Below are positions 11,565 through 22,537 of a stretch of 64,000 nucleotides of DNA, piece by piece. Position 1 is the stretch's first letter. Each line of letters starts with the position of its first letter. Under the pieces are notes generated by a model. That model was not told the DNA's origin. It searched no databases and saw nothing but the letters and a program-made list of their open reading frames with translations. The stretch comes from Mycobacterium sp. SMC-8 (GTDB taxonomy: Bacteria > Actinomycetota > Actinomycetes > Mycobacteriales > Mycobacteriaceae), in assembly GCF_025263565.1 (NCBI RefSeq), contig NZ_CP079865.1, positions 4,340,001-4,404,000 on the forward strand, given 5' to 3'. The position numbers and the translations under genes were made by a program.

Positions 11565-12520
11565 CAGAGCAGGGCATGCACGGGGAACTGCGTGGGGGAG
11601 CCGGCCGCGCCGGCGACGAGAGGGGCCTCGAGACAGCGCCCGTCGACGGCGGGGCCGACACGGGGATCGACGTCGTCCTCGTCACGGGCCTGTCCGGCGC
11701 CGGCCGCGGCACGGCGGCCAAGGTGCTGGAGGATCTCGGTTGGTACGTGGCCGACAACCTGCCGCCGGAGTTGATCGCGAGGATGGTCGACCTCGGGCTG
11801 GCGGCCGGCTCGCGGATCACCCAGCTCGCGGTCGTGATGGACGTGCGGTCACGCGGCTTCACCGGCGACCTGGACTGGGTGCGCAGCGAACTGGGTACCC
11901 GCGGCATCGTGCCGCGCGTGTTGTTCCTGGAGGCGTCCGATGACATCCTGGTCCGTCGCTACGAGCAGAACCGGCGCAGTCACCCACTGCAGGGCAACCA
12001 GACGCTGGCCGAGGGCATCGCCGCCGAGCGGGCGATGCTGGCCCCGGTACGGGCCTCCGCAGACCTGGTGATCGACACCTCGTCGCTGTCGGTGCACGCA
12101 CTGCGCGACAGCATCGAACGGGCCTTCGCCGGTGAGACCGTCGCCCACACCAACGTGACGGTCGAGTCCTTCGGGTACAAATACGGGCTGCCGATGGACG
12201 CCGACACCGTGATGGACGTCCGGTTCCTGCCCAACCCGCACTGGGTGGACCGACTCCGGCCGCACACCGGCCAGCACCAGGAGGTCCGTGATTATGTGCT
12301 CGGCCAGAACGGCGCCGTGGAGTTCCTCGACTCCTACCATCAGCTGTTGGACGTTGTGATCGACGGCTACCGCCGGGAGGGAAAGCGCTACATGACCGTC
12401 GCGATCGGGTGCACCGGGGGCAAGCACCGCAGCGTCGCGATGGCCGAGGCGTTGGCAGAACGGCTCCATGACGCCGACCTGACGGTGCGGGTGCTGCATC
12501 GTGATCTGGGGCGCGAATGA
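11561..12520 (+). CDS. rapZ: RapZ-family nucleotide-binding protein
   Basis: 319 residues. An N-terminal P-loop NTPase ([20 protein letters not shown], Walker A) and a C-terminal domain with the family blocks [21 protein letters not shown] and [10 protein letters not shown]. In E. coli RapZ is an RNA adaptor controlling glmS; in actinobacteria the cluster rapZ-yvcK-whiA is conserved but the target is less clear. The first 30 residues are a variable, disordered extension. Coupled to uvrC and followed by the YvcK homologue. Corresponds to Rv1421. Confidence 0.9.
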   Translation: MTEQGMHGELRGGAGRAGDERGLETAPVDGGADTGIDVVLVTGLSGAGRGTAAKVLEDLGWYVADNLPPELIARMVDLGLAAGSRITQLAVVMDVRSRGFTGDLDWVRSELGTRGIVPRVLFLEASDDILVRRYEQNRRSHPLQGNQTLAEGIAAERAMLAPVRASADLVIDTSSLSVHALRDSIERAFAGETVAHTNVTVESFGYKYGLPMDADTVMDVRFLPNPHWVDRLRPHTGQHQEVRDYVLGQNGAVEFLDSYHQLLDVVIDGYRREGKRYMTVAIGCTGGKHRSVAMAEALAERLHDADLTVRVLHRDLGRE

Positions 12521-12552
12521 GCTTCACCCCCCCCCGCACGCGAGGAGGACAG

Positions 12553-13587
12553 ATGAGCCCGCGCATCGTCGCGCTCGGCGGAGGCCACGGCCTCTACGCC
12601 ACGCTGTCGGCGGCGCGCAGGCTCACCCCCCACGTGACGGCGGTCGTCACCGTCGCCGACGACGGAGGCTCGTCCGGCCGGCTGCGTAGCGAGCTGGATG
12701 TCGTGCCCCCTGGTGACCTGCGAATGGCGCTGGCGGCGTTGGCATCCGACAGCCCGCACGGCCGGCTGTGGGCCACCATCATCCAGCACCGGTTCGGTGG
12801 CAGCGGGGCGCTGGCCGGGCATCCCATCGGGAACCTGATGCTCGCCGGCCTCAACGAGGTGCTCGCCGATCCCGTCGCTGCTCTCGATGAGCTGGGCCGC
12901 ATCCTCGGCGTCAAGGGCCGGGTGCTGCCGATGTGTCCGGTCGGTCTGGGCATCGAGGCCGATGTGGTCGGCCTGGACTCCGACCCGCGCGTCAGCCGCT
13001 CGATCCGCGGCCAGGTCGCGATCGCCACCACGGTGGGCAAGGTGCGCCGGGTGCGGCTGCTGCCCAACGATCCGCCCGCCACCCATCAGGCCGTCGACGC
13101 GATCATGAACGCCGACCTGGTGGTGCTCGGCCCGGGGTCGTGGTTCACCAGCGTGATCCCGCACGTGCTGGTGCCTCAGCTGGCCGCGGCGCTGAAGGCG
13201 ACCACGGCTCGCCGCGCGCTGGTGCTGAACCTGGTCGCCGAACCGGGGGAGACCGCCGGTTTCTCGGTCGAGCGTCACATCCACGTGTTGGCCCAGCACG
13301 CGCCGGGTTTCACGGTGCACGACATCGTCGTCGACTCGGCGCGCGTCCCGAGTGACCGCGAGCGCGACCAGCTGCGCCGCACCGCCACCATCCTCGACGC
13401 GAACGTTGAGTTTGCTGACGTTTCCCGACCTGGTACACCTTTACATGACCCGGCGAGGCTGGCCGCGGCGCTGGAGGGGGTTCGCACGCGCGGCACGGCG
13501 TCCGATGGCACGCACCAGGGGTTCCAGCACCCGACCATGCCCACGCCGACAGCGAACGGACCGAGAGGTGACGACCCGTGGCGATGA
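12553..13587 (+). CDS. YvcK/CuvA-like protein (CofD fold)
   Basis: 344 residues, CofD/YvcK superfamily, with glycine-rich [12 protein letters not shown] at the N-terminus and [12 protein letters not shown]. tuberculosis Rv1422 (CuvA) is needed for carbon use, cell shape and cell-wall integrity, binds nucleotide sugars and is phosphorylated by PknB. An in-frame ATG at 12517 overlaps the rapZ stop, but the ATG at 12553 follows a strong GAGGAGG ribosome site and gives the family N-terminus. The C-terminus overlaps whiA by 10 bases. Confidence 0.88.
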   Translation: MSPRIVALGGGHGLYATLSAARRLTPHVTAVVTVADDGGSSGRLRSELDVVPPGDLRMALAALASDSPHGRLWATIIQHRFGGSGALAGHPIGNLMLAGLNEVLADPVAALDELGRILGVKGRVLPMCPVGLGIEADVVGLDSDPRVSRSIRGQVAIATTVGKVRRVRLLPNDPPATHQAVDAIMNADLVVLGPGSWFTSVIPHVLVPQLAAALKATTARRALVLNLVAEPGETAGFSVERHIHVLAQHAPGFTVHDIVVDSARVPSDRERDQLRRTATILDANVEFADVSRPGTPLHDPARLAAALEGVRTRGTASDGTHQGFQHPTMPTPTANGPRGDDPWR

Positions 13588-14561
13588 CAGCCGAGGTCAA
13601 AGACGAACTGAGCCGGTTGGTGGTCAACTCTGTGAGTGCCCGCCGCGCCGAGGTGGCCTCGCTGCTGCGATTCGCCGGCGGTCTGCACATCGTGTCCGGC
13701 CGCGTCGTCGTCGAAGCCGAGGTCGATCTCGGCATCATCGCCCGGCGGCTGCGCAAGGACATCTACGACCTGTACGGCTACAACGCCGTGGTGCACGTGC
13801 TGTCCGCGAGCGGCATCCGCAAGAGCACCCGCTACGTGGTGCGGGTGGCCAAGGACGGGGAGGCGCTGGCGAGGCAGACCGGCCTGCTCGACCTGCGCGG
13901 CCGCCCGGTCCGCGGCCTGCCGGCCCAGGTGGTCGGCGGCAGCGTCGCCGATGCCGAAGCTGCTTGGCGCGGAGCGTTTCTCGCGCACGGCTCGCTCACC
14001 GAGCCGGGCCGCTCGTCGGCGCTGGAGGTCAGCTGCCCCGGACCGGAGGCGGCACTGGCGCTGGTGGGAGCCGCGCGGCGCCTCGGTGTCAGCGCCAAAG
14101 CCCGCGAGGTGCGCGGCAGTGACCGGGTCGTGGTTCGCGACGGCGAGGCCATCGGTGCGCTGCTGACCCGAATGGGCGCCCAGGACACCCGGCTGACCTG
14201 GGAGGAGCGGCGGATGCGCCGCGAGGTGCGGGCCACCGCGAACCGGCTTGCCAACTTCGACGACGCCAACCTGCGACGCTCGGCCCGCGCCGCCGTCGCG
14301 GCCGCCGCACGGGTGGAACGCGCGCTGGAGATCCTCGGGGACTCCGTGCCCGACCACCTCGCCGCCGCGGGTAGCCTGCGCGTCGCCCATCGGCAGGCCT
14401 CCCTGGAGGAGCTGGGCCGGCTGGCCGACCCGCCGATGACCAAAGACGCTGTGGCAGGCCGTATCCGGCGGCTGCTCTCGATGGCCGACCGCAAGGCCAA
14501 ACAGGACGGGATCCCGGACACCGAGTCGGCCGTCACGCCGGATCTGCTCGAGGACGCCTGA
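13578..14561 (+). CDS. whiA: WhiA, sporulation/division regulator
   Basis: 327 residues: an N-terminal pair of LAGLIDADG-like domains (about 1-220) without nuclease activity and a C-terminal helix-turn-helix (about 230-310; [20 protein letters not shown]). WhiA with WhiB drives septation genes in Streptomyces; in mycobacteria it is a conserved DNA-binding protein of less-known role. The GTG start at 13578 gives [14 protein letters not shown], near-identical to M. tuberculosis Rv1423. The stop TGA at 14559 is followed, in the same frame, by CCC and the GTG of the next gene. Confidence 0.93.
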   Translation: MAMTAEVKDELSRLVVNSVSARRAEVASLLRFAGGLHIVSGRVVVEAEVDLGIIARRLRKDIYDLYGYNAVVHVLSASGIRKSTRYVVRVAKDGEALARQTGLLDLRGRPVRGLPAQVVGGSVADAEAAWRGAFLAHGSLTEPGRSSALEVSCPGPEAALALVGAARRLGVSAKAREVRGSDRVVVRDGEAIGALLTRMGAQDTRLTWEERRMRREVRATANRLANFDDANLRRSARAAVAAAARVERALEILGDSVPDHLAAAGSLRVAHRQASLEELGRLADPPMTKDAVAGRIRRLLSMADRKAKQDGIPDTESAVTPDLLEDA

Positions 14562-14564
14562 CCC

Positions 14565-15281
14565 GTGGGGGCCGCCGTGCGGGTGGGGGTGGCCTATCCG
14601 GAACCACCGTTCAACTCCATGCCGGGCCGGTCCGGCCTCGACGTCGAGATGATGACCGCGCTGGCGGCGGCGATCGCCGAGGACGTCGAGTTCGTCGCCT
14701 ACGACGGTGCTGACCTCGACGGGATCTTCGACCGGCTTGCCGCCGGTGAGTACGACTGCGTCATCGCAGGCACCACCGTCACCCCCGAGCGCGAGAGCAA
14801 GGTGGCGTTCCTGCCGCCCTACCTGATCTCCGGGCAGGGGCTGGCCGTCGACACCGCTCGGCTGCCGCACGTGCACTCCGTCGACGACCTCACCGGATTG
14901 ACCATCGGCGTGCAGCGCGGCAACACCAGCGAGGCGATCGCGCAGCGGCTGGTGGGGGACGGCAAGGCCGACCGGGTGCGCGTCTACGACTACGGCGCGG
15001 TAACGGCGGCGATCGCCGACCTGGTGGCCGGCGGTTGCGATGCGGTGATGAAACTCGCGCCGGCTCTCGCCGAACTGGTCAAGGAGGTACCCGGGGTCGA
15101 GATGGTGCAGCGCGGCCTCTCGGTGGAGGACATCGCGATCGCGGTCAACCCCGCCGAGCAGCGGCTTCTCGCCCGGCTTCAGGTCGCCCAGGCCGAGCTC
15201 GAAGAGGACGGCACCCTGCAGCGCATCCGCAGGCAGTGGCTCGGCAACCCGTACGTCGACCAGAGCCTGGGGATGCTGTGA
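14565..15281 (+). CDS. Solute-binding protein family 3 fold without a signal peptide
   Basis: 238 residues with the complete amino-acid-binding SBP-3 fold: RVGVAYPEPPFN, GLDVEMMTALA, DCVIAGTTVTPERE, LTIGVQRGNTSE and a C-terminal IRRQWLG. It begins directly with the fold; there is no signal peptide or lipobox and no upstream start that could supply one, because the only upstream sequence in this frame is whiA. It is an orphan with no permease or ATPase gene nearby, so a cytoplasmic ligand sensor is more likely than a transporter subunit. It follows whiA by 3 nt in the same frame. Confidence 0.8.
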   Translation: MGAAVRVGVAYPEPPFNSMPGRSGLDVEMMTALAAAIAEDVEFVAYDGADLDGIFDRLAAGEYDCVIAGTTVTPERESKVAFLPPYLISGQGLAVDTARLPHVHSVDDLTGLTIGVQRGNTSEAIAQRLVGDGKADRVRVYDYGAVTAAIADLVAGGCDAVMKLAPALAELVKEVPGVEMVQRGLSVEDIAIAVNPAEQRLLARLQVAQAELEEDGTLQRIRRQWLGNPYVDQSLGML

Positions 15282-15305
15282 CCGCGACCCGGGGCGACCG
15301 CACGC

Positions 15306-15329
15306 AGTGGTGGGGCCAACCACTAGGCT
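15306..15329 (+). promoter_or_regulatory. gap promoter: inverted repeat overlapping the -10 element
   Basis: AGTGGT (15306-15311) and ACCACT (15319-15324) are perfect inverted arms separated by 7 bases. The last T of the right arm is also the first base of TAGGCT (15324-15329), a good -10 hexamer. The arrangement suggests a repressor operator at the gap-pgk-tpiA promoter; the leader would be about 53 nt, ending in AGAGGAGACACAC. The binding protein is unknown. Confidence 0.45.
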
Positions 15330-15343
15330 GACTGCTCGAGTAG

Positions 15344-16411
<1,068 letters not shown>

Positions 16412-16413
16412 CC

Positions 16414-17643
16414 ATGGGCATCAAGTCACTCGACGATCTTCTGTCCGAGGGTGTTTCGGGGCGGGGCGTGTTGGTGCGCTCCGACCTGAACGTCCCGCTG
16501 GACGGCGACAAAATCACCGACCCAGGGCGCATCATCGCCTCGGTGCCGACGCTGAAGGCGCTCAGTGACGCCGGCGCCAAGGTCGTCGTCGCCGCCCACC
16601 TCGGCAGGCCCGAGGGCAAGCCGGACCCCAAGTTCTCCCTCGCGCCGGTCGCCAAGGCGCTCAGCGACAAGCTCGGCAGGCATGTCCAGCTGGCCGGCGA
16701 CGTGGTCGGCAGCGACGCGCTGGCGCGTTCGGAAGGGCTGACCGACGGCGACATCCTGTTGCTGGAGAACATCCGTTTCGACCCGCGCGAGACCAGCAAG
16801 GACGAGGCGGAGCGGCTTGAGCTGGCCAAGGCGCTCGTCGAGCTCGTCGGCGGCCCAGAGTCCGGGGCAGCTTACGTATCAGACGGGTTCGGGGTGGTGC
16901 ACCGCAAGCAGGCCTCGGTCTACGAGGTCGCGATGCTGTTGCCGCACTACGCCGGCACGCTGGTCTGCACCGAGATCAAGGTGCTCCAGCGGCTGACCGA
17001 AGCCGGCGAGAAGCCGTACGCGGTGGTGCTCGGGGGTTCGAAGGTGTCGGACAAGCTCGCGGTGATCGAGAACCTCGCGACCAAGGCCGACAGCCTGATC
17101 ATCGGCGGCGGAATGTGCTTCACCTTCCTTGCCGCACAGGGCCTTTCGGTGGGCAGCTCGCTTCTCGAAGAGAGCATGATCGGCACCTGCCGCAAACTGC
17201 TCGACGACTACGGCGACGTGCTGCACCTACCCGTCGACATCGTCGTCGCCGAGAAGTTCGCCGCGGACTCGGAGCCGCAGACGGTGGCCGCCGACAAGAT
17301 CCCGGACGACAGGATGGGTCTGGACATCGGCCCGGAGTCGGTGCGGCGGTTCTCCGCGTTGCTGTCCAACGCGAAGACGATCTTTTGGAACGGCCCGATG
17401 GGCGTGTTCGAGTTCCCGGCCTTCGCCGCGGGCACCAAGGGGGTGGCCGAGGCCATCATCGGCGCCACCGGTAAGGGCGCGTTCAGCGTGGTCGGCGGCG
17501 GCGACTCCGCGGCCGCGGTGCGCCAGCTCGGTTTGCCCGAGGACGGTTTCTCGCACATTTCCACCGGTGGCGGCGCGTCGCTGGAATACCTTGAGGGCAA
17601 AGAGTTGCCAGGCATCGCCGTCCTCGAAAGTCCCGAGAACTAG
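16414..17643 (+). CDS. pgk: Phosphoglycerate kinase
   Basis: 409 residues, two Rossmann-like lobes. Substrate-site motifs [19 protein letters not shown] and LLLENIRF; nucleotide-site motifs [18 protein letters not shown] and the C-terminal [10 protein letters not shown] with TGGGASLE. Produces ATP from 1,3-bisphosphoglycerate. The frame is open upstream through gap in another frame, but ATG 16414 gives the family N-terminus 2 nt after gap. Typical length, no anomalies. Confidence 0.95.
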   Translation: MGIKSLDDLLSEGVSGRGVLVRSDLNVPLDGDKITDPGRIIASVPTLKALSDAGAKVVVAAHLGRPEGKPDPKFSLAPVAKALSDKLGRHVQLAGDVVGSDALARSEGLTDGDILLLENIRFDPRETSKDEAERLELAKALVELVGGPESGAAYVSDGFGVVHRKQASVYEVAMLLPHYAGTLVCTEIKVLQRLTEAGEKPYAVVLGGSKVSDKLAVIENLATKADSLIIGGGMCFTFLAAQGLSVGSSLLEESMIGTCRKLLDDYGDVLHLPVDIVVAEKFAADSEPQTVAADKIPDDRMGLDIGPESVRRFSALLSNAKTIFWNGPMGVFEFPAFAAGTKGVAEAIIGATGKGAFSVVGGGDSAAAVRQLGLPEDGFSHISTGGGASLEYLEGKELPGIAVLESPEN

Positions 17644-17652
17644 GAGACCGAC

Positions 17653-18438
17653 GTGTCCCGTAAGCCGCTGATCGCCGGCAACTGGAAGATGAACCTGAAC
17701 CACTTCGAGGCGATCGCGTTGGTGCAGAAGATCGCATTCTCGTTGCCGGACAAGTACTTCGACAAGGTCGATGTCACGGTGCTCCCGCCGTTCACCGATC
17801 TGCGCAGTGTGCAGACGCTGGTCGACGGTGACAAGCTGCGGCTCACCTACGGCGCCCAGGATGTGTCCCAGCATGATTCCGGCGCCTACACCGGCGAGAT
17901 CAGCGGGGCGTTCCTGGCGAAGCTGGGCTGCACATTCGTCGTGGTCGGGCACTCCGAGCGGCGTACCTACCACCACGAGGACGACGCGCTGGTGGCCGCC
18001 AAGGCGGCGGCGGCGTTCAGGCACGGGCTCATCCCGATCATCTGCATCGGCGAGCACCTCGACGTTCGCGAGGCGGGCAACCACGTCTCGTACAACGTCA
18101 ACCAGCTACGCGGCTCGCTGGCCGGGCTGTCTGCCGAACAGATCGGGCAGGCTGTCATCGCCTACGAGCCCGTCTGGGCGATCGGGACCGGACGGGTGGC
18201 CAGCGCGGCGGACGCCCAGGAGGTGTGTAAGGCCATCCGCGACGAACTGGGCAATCTGACCTCCGCTGAGATCGCGGCCGGGGTGCGGGTGCTCTACGGC
18301 GGTTCGGTGAACGCCAAGAACGTCGGCGAGATCGTCGGTCAGGGCGACGTCGACGGAGCGCTCGTGGGCGGCGCCTCACTGGACGGCGAGCAGTTCGCCA
18401 CACTGTCGGCGATCGCCGCGGGCGGCCCGCTTCCCTGA
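17653..18438 (+). CDS. tpiA: Triosephosphate isomerase
   Basis: 261 residues, TIM barrel. Catalytic residues sit in GNWKMN (Lys), VVGHSERR (His) and [11 protein letters not shown] (Glu); the phosphate loop is [12 protein letters not shown] start at 17653, 9 nt after pgk, with an AGGAG-containing ribosome site that begins at the pgk stop. Interconverts dihydroxyacetone phosphate and glyceraldehyde 3-phosphate. Last gene of the gap operon. Confidence 0.95.
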   Translation: MSRKPLIAGNWKMNLNHFEAIALVQKIAFSLPDKYFDKVDVTVLPPFTDLRSVQTLVDGDKLRLTYGAQDVSQHDSGAYTGEISGAFLAKLGCTFVVVGHSERRTYHHEDDALVAAKAAAAFRHGLIPIICIGEHLDVREAGNHVSYNVNQLRGSLAGLSAEQIGQAVIAYEPVWAIGTGRVASAADAQEVCKAIRDELGNLTSAEIAAGVRVLYGGSVNAKNVGEIVGQGDVDGALVGGASLDGEQFATLSAIAAGGPLP

Positions 18439-18455
18439 CCGCGCGCGTGTTTCGG

Positions 18456-18461
18456 TAGTCT
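18456..18461 (+). promoter_or_regulatory. -10 element (TAGTCT) of a leaderless secG transcript
   Basis: TAGTCT ends 7 nt before the secG ATG at 18469, with no ribosome-binding site between. secG probably has its own promoter in addition to readthrough from tpiA. Confidence 0.5.
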
Positions 18462-18468
18462 GGCCCCT

Positions 18469-18702
18469 ATGCAATTGGCCCTGCAGATCATCCTGGTCGT
18501 GACCAGTGTGTTGGTCGTCCTCCTGGTACTGCTGCATCGCGCCAAGGGTGGCGGTCTGTCCAGCCTGTTCGGTGGCGGTGTGCAGTCCAGCCTGTCCGGC
18601 TCCACCGTCGTGGAGAAGAACCTCGACCGCCTGACGCTGTTCGTCACCGGTATTTGGATCGTGTCCATCGTCGGGATGGCGCTCCAGATCAAGTACAGCT
18701 GA
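18469..18702 (+). CDS. secG: Preprotein translocase subunit SecG
   Basis: 77 residues with two membrane helices (about 1-22 and 52-74) joined by a Gly-rich loop containing the SecG hallmark [12 protein letters not shown]. It is the accessory subunit of the SecYEG channel. Located between tpiA and ppc as in many actinobacteria (M. tuberculosis Rv1440). Confidence 0.92.
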   Translation: MQLALQIILVVTSVLVVLLVLLHRAKGGGLSSLFGGGVQSSLSGSTVVEKNLDRLTLFVTGIWIVSIVGMALQIKYS

Positions 18703-18740
18703 CGCGGGGGGCTCGCTCTGCAGCCGTGACAGGCAGCGGA

Positions 18741-18746
18741 GATAAT
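18741..18746 (+). promoter_or_regulatory. -10 element (GATAAT) of a leaderless ppc transcript
   Basis: GATAAT is one base from the TATAAT consensus and ends 6 nt before the ppc ATG at 18753. This is the strongest -10 hexamer seen in the window. Confidence 0.55.
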
Positions 18747-18752
18747 CGACCG

Positions 18753-21566
18753 ATGGCTCAAGCTCCGGAAGTACCCGACATCGCGCTGGAACCCATCGGA
18801 GCAGTGCAGCGCACCCAGGTGGGCCGGGAAGCCACCGAACCGATGCGCGAGGACATCCGGCTGCTGGGCACGATCCTGGGCGACACCGTCCGTGAGCAGA
18901 ACGGCGACGACGTGTTCGATCTCGTCGAGCGGGCCCGCGTCGAAGCGTTCCGGGTGCGCCGCTCCGAGATCGACCGCGTCGACATGGCCCGGATGTTCGA
19001 CGGCGTCGACGTCCACCTCGCCATCCCGGTGATCCGCGCGTTCACTCATTTTGCGTTGCTGGCCAACGTCGCCGAGGACATCCACCGTGAACGTCGCCGG
19101 GCCGTGCACGAAGCGGCGGGTGAGCCACCACAGAACAGCAGCCTGGCCGCGACCTACCGCAAACTCGACGACGCCGATCTGGACGCCTCGGCCGTCGCCG
19201 ACGCCCTCGTCGGCGCCCTGGTGTCGCCGGTGATCACCGCTCATCCCACCGAGACCAGGCGTCGCACGGTGTTCGACACCCAGCACCGCATCACCGAGTT
19301 GATGCGGTTGCGCCTGCACGGATTCGGTACCACACCCGACGGCAAGGACGTCGACCGCGAGCTGCGCCGCCACATCCTGACGTTGTGGCAGACCGCGTTG
19401 ATCCGGTTGTCCCGCTTGAAGGTCCAGGACGAGATCGAGACGGGGCTGCGGTACTACTCGGCCGCGCTCCTGGAGGTCATCCCGCAGGTGAACGCTGAGG
19501 TGCGGTCGGCCCTGCAGGCCCGCTTTCCGGACGCGGGGATCCTGGAGGAGCCGATACTGCGGCCCGGCTCGTGGATCGGCGGGGACCGCGACGGCAACCC
19601 GAACGTCACCGCAGAGGTGGTCCGGCTGGCCACCGGCAGTGCCGCTCATACCGCGTTCGCGCACTACTTCTCGGAGCTCACCGCGCTCGAACAGGAACTG
19701 TCGATGTCGGTGCGGCTGGTCCACATCAGCGATCATCTGGCCGCTCTGGCCGACGCCTGCCACGAGCCGGCCCGCGCCGACGAGCCCTACCGGCGCGCCC
19801 TGCGCGTCGTGCACGCCCGCCTGACCGCGACTGCCCGGCAGATCCTCGACCGCCAGCCCGAGCACGAGCTCGACCTCGGCATGGATCCCTACTCCGCACC
19901 GGGCGAACTGCTCGATGACCTCGATGCGATCGACCAATCACTGCGCGTCAACGGCAGTGCGCTGCTGGCCGACGACAGGCTGGCCCGGCTGCGGGAAGCC
20001 GTGCGGGTGTTCGGCTTTCACCTGTCGGGGCTGGATCTGCGGCAGAACTCCGACGTGCACGAAGAGGTCGTCGCCGAGCTGCTGGCGTGGGCCGGTGTGC
20101 ACGCCGACTATACGGCCCTCGACGAACAGCAACGGGTCGAGATCCTGGCCGCCGAACTGGCGACCCGCCGACCGTTGACCGGTCCGGACGCCGAATTGTC
20201 CGAGCTGGCCCGCAAGGAGCTCGACATCGTGGCCGCCGCGGCCAGAGCCGTCCGGCTGTTCGGACCGCAGGCCGTGCCCAACTACATCATCTCGATGTGC
20301 GAGTCGGTGTCGGACATGCTCGAGGCGGCGCTGCTGCTCAAGGAAGCCGGACTGCTGGATGCCTCGTCGGAGCATCCGTACGCCCCGGTCGGCATCGTGC
20401 CGCTGTTCGAGACCATCGATGACCTCCAGCGGGGTGCGTCGATTCTCGAAGCGGCACTTGACCTTCCGCTGTACCGCGCAGTGGTCGCCGCGCGCGGTGA
20501 CAGCCAGGAGGTGATGCTCGGCTACTCGGACTCCAACAAGGACGGCGGCTACCTGGCGGCGAACTGGGCGCTGTACCGCGCCGAGCTCGATTTGGTCGAA
20601 TCGTCGCGCAAGACCGGAATCCGGTTGCGCCTCTTCCACGGCCGCGGCGGCACGGTCGGCCGCGGTGGCGGACCCAGCTATGACGCAATCCTGGCCCAGC
20701 CCCCCGGTGCGGTGCAGGGTTCGCTGCGGCTCACCGAGCAGGGCGAGGTGATCGCGGCGAAGTACGCCGAACCGCGAATCGCACACCGAAACCTGGAGAC
20801 GCTACTGGCCGCCACACTCGAAGCCACCCTGCTCGACGTCGAGGGCCTCGGTGACGCCGCGGGTCCCGCCTACGAGGTGTTGGACGATCTCGCGGCGCGC
20901 GCTCAGCGCGCGTACGCCGAACTGGTGCACGACACACCGGGTTTCGTTGAGTACTTCAAGGCCTCGACACCCGTCAGCGAGATCGGCGCGCTCAACATCG
21001 GCAGTCGCCCCACGTCGCGCAAGCCGACGACGTCGATCTCGGATCTGCGGGCGATCCCGTGGGTGCTGGCATGGAGCCAGTCGCGTGTCATGCTGCCGGG
21101 CTGGTACGGCACCGGCACCGCGTTCGAGGACTATGTGGGCGACGGGCCGGGCAGCCAGGAGCGGCTCGCGGTGTTGCAGGACCTGTACCGGCGGTGGCCG
21201 TTCTTCGCGACCGTGCTGTCGAACATGGCGCAGGTGCTGGCGAAATCAGACCTCGGGCTGGCCGCCCACTACTCCGAGCTGGTCGAGGACGAGGCATTGC
21301 GGCGCCGGGTGTTCGACAAGATCGCCGACGAGCACGCCCGCACGATCCGCATGCACAAGCTCATCACCGGTCATGACGACCTGCTCGCCGACAACCCGGC
21401 GCTGGCACGCTCGGTGTTCAACCGCTTCCCATACCTCGAGCCGTTGAACCATCTGCAGGTGGAGTTGCTGCGGCGCTATCGGTCCGGCGACGAGGACGAA
21501 CTCGTCCAGCGCGGCATCCTGCTCACCATGAGCGGGCTGGCCACCGCGCTGCGCAACAGTGGCTAA
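18753..21566 (+). CDS. ppc: Phosphoenolpyruvate carboxylase
   Basis: 937 residues, normal for bacterial PEPC. Catalytic motifs: [12 protein letters not shown] (His), [15 protein letters not shown], and [13 protein letters not shown]. The C-terminus ends RNSG, resembling the conserved RNTG that contributes to the active site. It carboxylates phosphoenolpyruvate to oxaloacetate to refill the TCA cycle. ATG 18753 is preferred over the upstream open frame that overlaps secG. M. tuberculosis lacks ppc and relies on other anaplerotic enzymes, so this supports a fast-growing species. Confidence 0.94.
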   Translation: MAQAPEVPDIALEPIGAVQRTQVGREATEPMREDIRLLGTILGDTVREQNGDDVFDLVERARVEAFRVRRSEIDRVDMARMFDGVDVHLAIPVIRAFTHFALLANVAEDIHRERRRAVHEAAGEPPQNSSLAATYRKLDDADLDASAVADALVGALVSPVITAHPTETRRRTVFDTQHRITELMRLRLHGFGTTPDGKDVDRELRRHILTLWQTALIRLSRLKVQDEIETGLRYYSAALLEVIPQVNAEVRSALQARFPDAGILEEPILRPGSWIGGDRDGNPNVTAEVVRLATGSAAHTAFAHYFSELTALEQELSMSVRLVHISDHLAALADACHEPARADEPYRRALRVVHARLTATARQILDRQPEHELDLGMDPYSAPGELLDDLDAIDQSLRVNGSALLADDRLARLREAVRVFGFHLSGLDLRQNSDVHEEVVAELLAWAGVHADYTALDEQQRVEILAAELATRRPLTGPDAELSELARKELDIVAAAARAVRLFGPQAVPNYIISMCESVSDMLEAALLLKEAGLLDASSEHPYAPVGIVPLFETIDDLQRGASILEAALDLPLYRAVVAARGDSQEVMLGYSDSNKDGGYLAANWALYRAELDLVESSRKTGIRLRLFHGRGGTVGRGGGPSYDAILAQPPGAVQGSLRLTEQGEVIAAKYAEPRIAHRNLETLLAATLEATLLDVEGLGDAAGPAYEVLDDLAARAQRAYAELVHDTPGFVEYFKASTPVSEIGALNIGSRPTSRKPTTSISDLRAIPWVLAWSQSRVMLPGWYGTGTAFEDYVGDGPGSQERLAVLQDLYRRWPFFATVLSNMAQVLAKSDLGLAAHYSELVEDEALRRRVFDKIADEHARTIRMHKLITGHDDLLADNPALARSVFNRFPYLEPLNHLQVELLRRYRSGDEDELVQRGILLTMSGLATALRNSG

Positions 21567-21570
21567 CTGA

Positions 21571-21942
21571 TCAAAGCCCGGCGCTGCGGCGCACCTTGTC
21601 CACCGCGCCGCGCACCATCTGTTCGGTGACGGCCAGCGGAGTGATCACGGATTCGCCGATGCCGACGATCCGCTCGACGCGGGCGACGATGCCCTCCATG
21701 CGGTCGACCATCGCGATCAGGCGTGGTGCCAACTCGTCGATACGGGTGATCGTGGCGTTGAACCGTTCCATGGTGGCGTCGAGGTTCTCGGTCGAATTGT
21801 TCAGATCCTCGAGTGTTTCGCCAAGGCTCTCGAGGATGGTGTCAACCTGCTCGACGGTGACGTCCGCGTTCAGTGCTGCCTGTGCGAGTTTGCGGATCCG
21901 TTCCGGTCCGGTGCGTACCGGTCTGCCACCTCTGTCTGCCAT
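21571..21942 (-). CDS. Small coiled-coil protein, conserved hypothetical
   Basis: 123 residues, predicted almost entirely helical, with heptad-like spacing across about residues 15-100 (VEQVDTILESLGETLEDLNN, then NLDATMERFNATITRIDEL). No membrane segment. It lies downstream of the pentose phosphate operon as M. tuberculosis Rv1444c does and is probably its counterpart; function unknown. The ATG at 21942 follows a -10 hexamer at leaderless spacing; upstream in-frame codons run through the tRNA-like element and are not coding. It converges on ppc with a 4-nt gap. Confidence 0.75.
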   Translation of the reverse strand: MADRGGRPVRTGPERIRKLAQAALNADVTVEQVDTILESLGETLEDLNNSTENLDATMERFNATITRIDELAPRLIAMVDRMEGIVARVERIVGIGESVITPLAVTEQMVRGAVDKVRRSAGL

Positions 21943-21948
21943 CACGAC

Positions 21949-21954
21949 AGTATG
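21949..21954 (-). promoter_or_regulatory. -10 element (CATACT) of a leaderless transcript for the coiled-coil gene
   Basis: On the minus strand CATACT ends 6 nt before the ATG at 21942, with no ribosome-binding site between. The remaining 100 or so bases up to the tRNA-like element at 22059 hold nothing recognisable. Confidence 0.45.
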
Positions 21955-22058
21955 GCCGACGCCGTGGACCGGGATCCGCGCTTGTGGTAAGACCGGTGCT
22001 GTGCACCCACTCGCGTGGTGCCGGAACCGAGTATCGGCGTGCTGACTCGGGTTGGCGC

Positions 22059-22130
22059 GCTCCTGTAACTCAGTCGGTGAGAGTGGCGTCCTCATGACGC
22101 AGGCCGCGGGTTCAAGTCCCGCCAGGAGCA
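22059..22130 (+). tRNA. tRNA-like element with CAT in a 5-nt anticodon loop
   Basis: 72 nt folding as a cloverleaf: acceptor GCTCCTG/CAGGAGC (7 bp), D stem ACTC/GAGT with loop AGTCGGTGA, anticodon stem GCGTC/GACGC, variable AGGCC, T stem GCGGG/CCCGC with loop TTCAAGT, discriminator A. All stems pair perfectly. The anticodon loop is only CTCAT, two bases short of the CTCATAA of Met tRNAs, and no CCA is encoded (CGA follows). It is either a decayed or variant tRNA-Met(CAT) or a tRNA-derived leader for the gene starting at 22133. Whether it is charged cannot be told from sequence. Confidence 0.6.
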
Positions 22131-22132
22131 CG

Positions 22133-22537
22133 ATGACATCAACCGCCTACTACCGGCTGCTGCGCATCGCGCTCGTGGTGTTCGGCGCGTTGATGCTGCT
22201 TCTGTATCCGCTGGCCGCGGTGTGGCCGTCGGGATGGGCATGGCACCACGGTGCGCCGTACGAATCGGACTATTTCATGATGATCGTCGGGTTGTACGCC
22301 GTGCTTGGGGTGTTTCTGTGCCTGGCCGCGCGCCGCCCGGAAGCCCACACACCTCTGATCTGGTTCGCCGTCTGGTCGAGTGTGGTGCACGCCGCGATCA
22401 TGGCGGTGCAGGCCGTGCGGGACAGCCACTCGAGGGGGCACCTGTGGGGTGACGTCCCGGCGCTGCTGCTGGCTGCCGCCGTGCTGGCCGTTCTCGTACG
22501 CGGGTCAGAGCTTCGACGCCGCGTCCTCGTCGAGTAA
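22133..22537 (+). CDS. Small four-helix membrane protein, hypothetical
   Basis: 134 residues with about four membrane segments (near 8-30, 49-69, 77-97 and 107-125) and no recognised catalytic motif; it resembles short DUF6632-type membrane proteins, weakly. The ATG at 22133 lies 2 nt after the tRNA-like element. The only Shine-Dalgarno sequence, AGGAG at 22124-22128, is part of that element's acceptor stem. The 3' end overlaps the convergent pgl by 33 bases. Function unknown. Confidence 0.65.
   Translation: MTSTAYYRLLRIALVVFGALMLLLYPLAAVWPSGWAWHHGAPYESDYFMMIVGLYAVLGVFLCLAARRPEAHTPLIWFAVWSSVVHAAIMAVQAVRDSHSRGHLWGDVPALLLAAAVLAVLVRGSELRRRVLVE

Noticed and set aside
13275..15323. 682-codon minus-strand open frame
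   Set aside because: Antisense shadow of the YvcK-like gene, whiA and the SBP gene; the His/Gly/Arg/Val-rich composition has no domain pattern.
22052..22132. Upstream extension of the small membrane protein through the tRNA-like element
   Set aside because: The translated segment is just the tRNA-like sequence read as protein; the ATG at 22133 is better placed.
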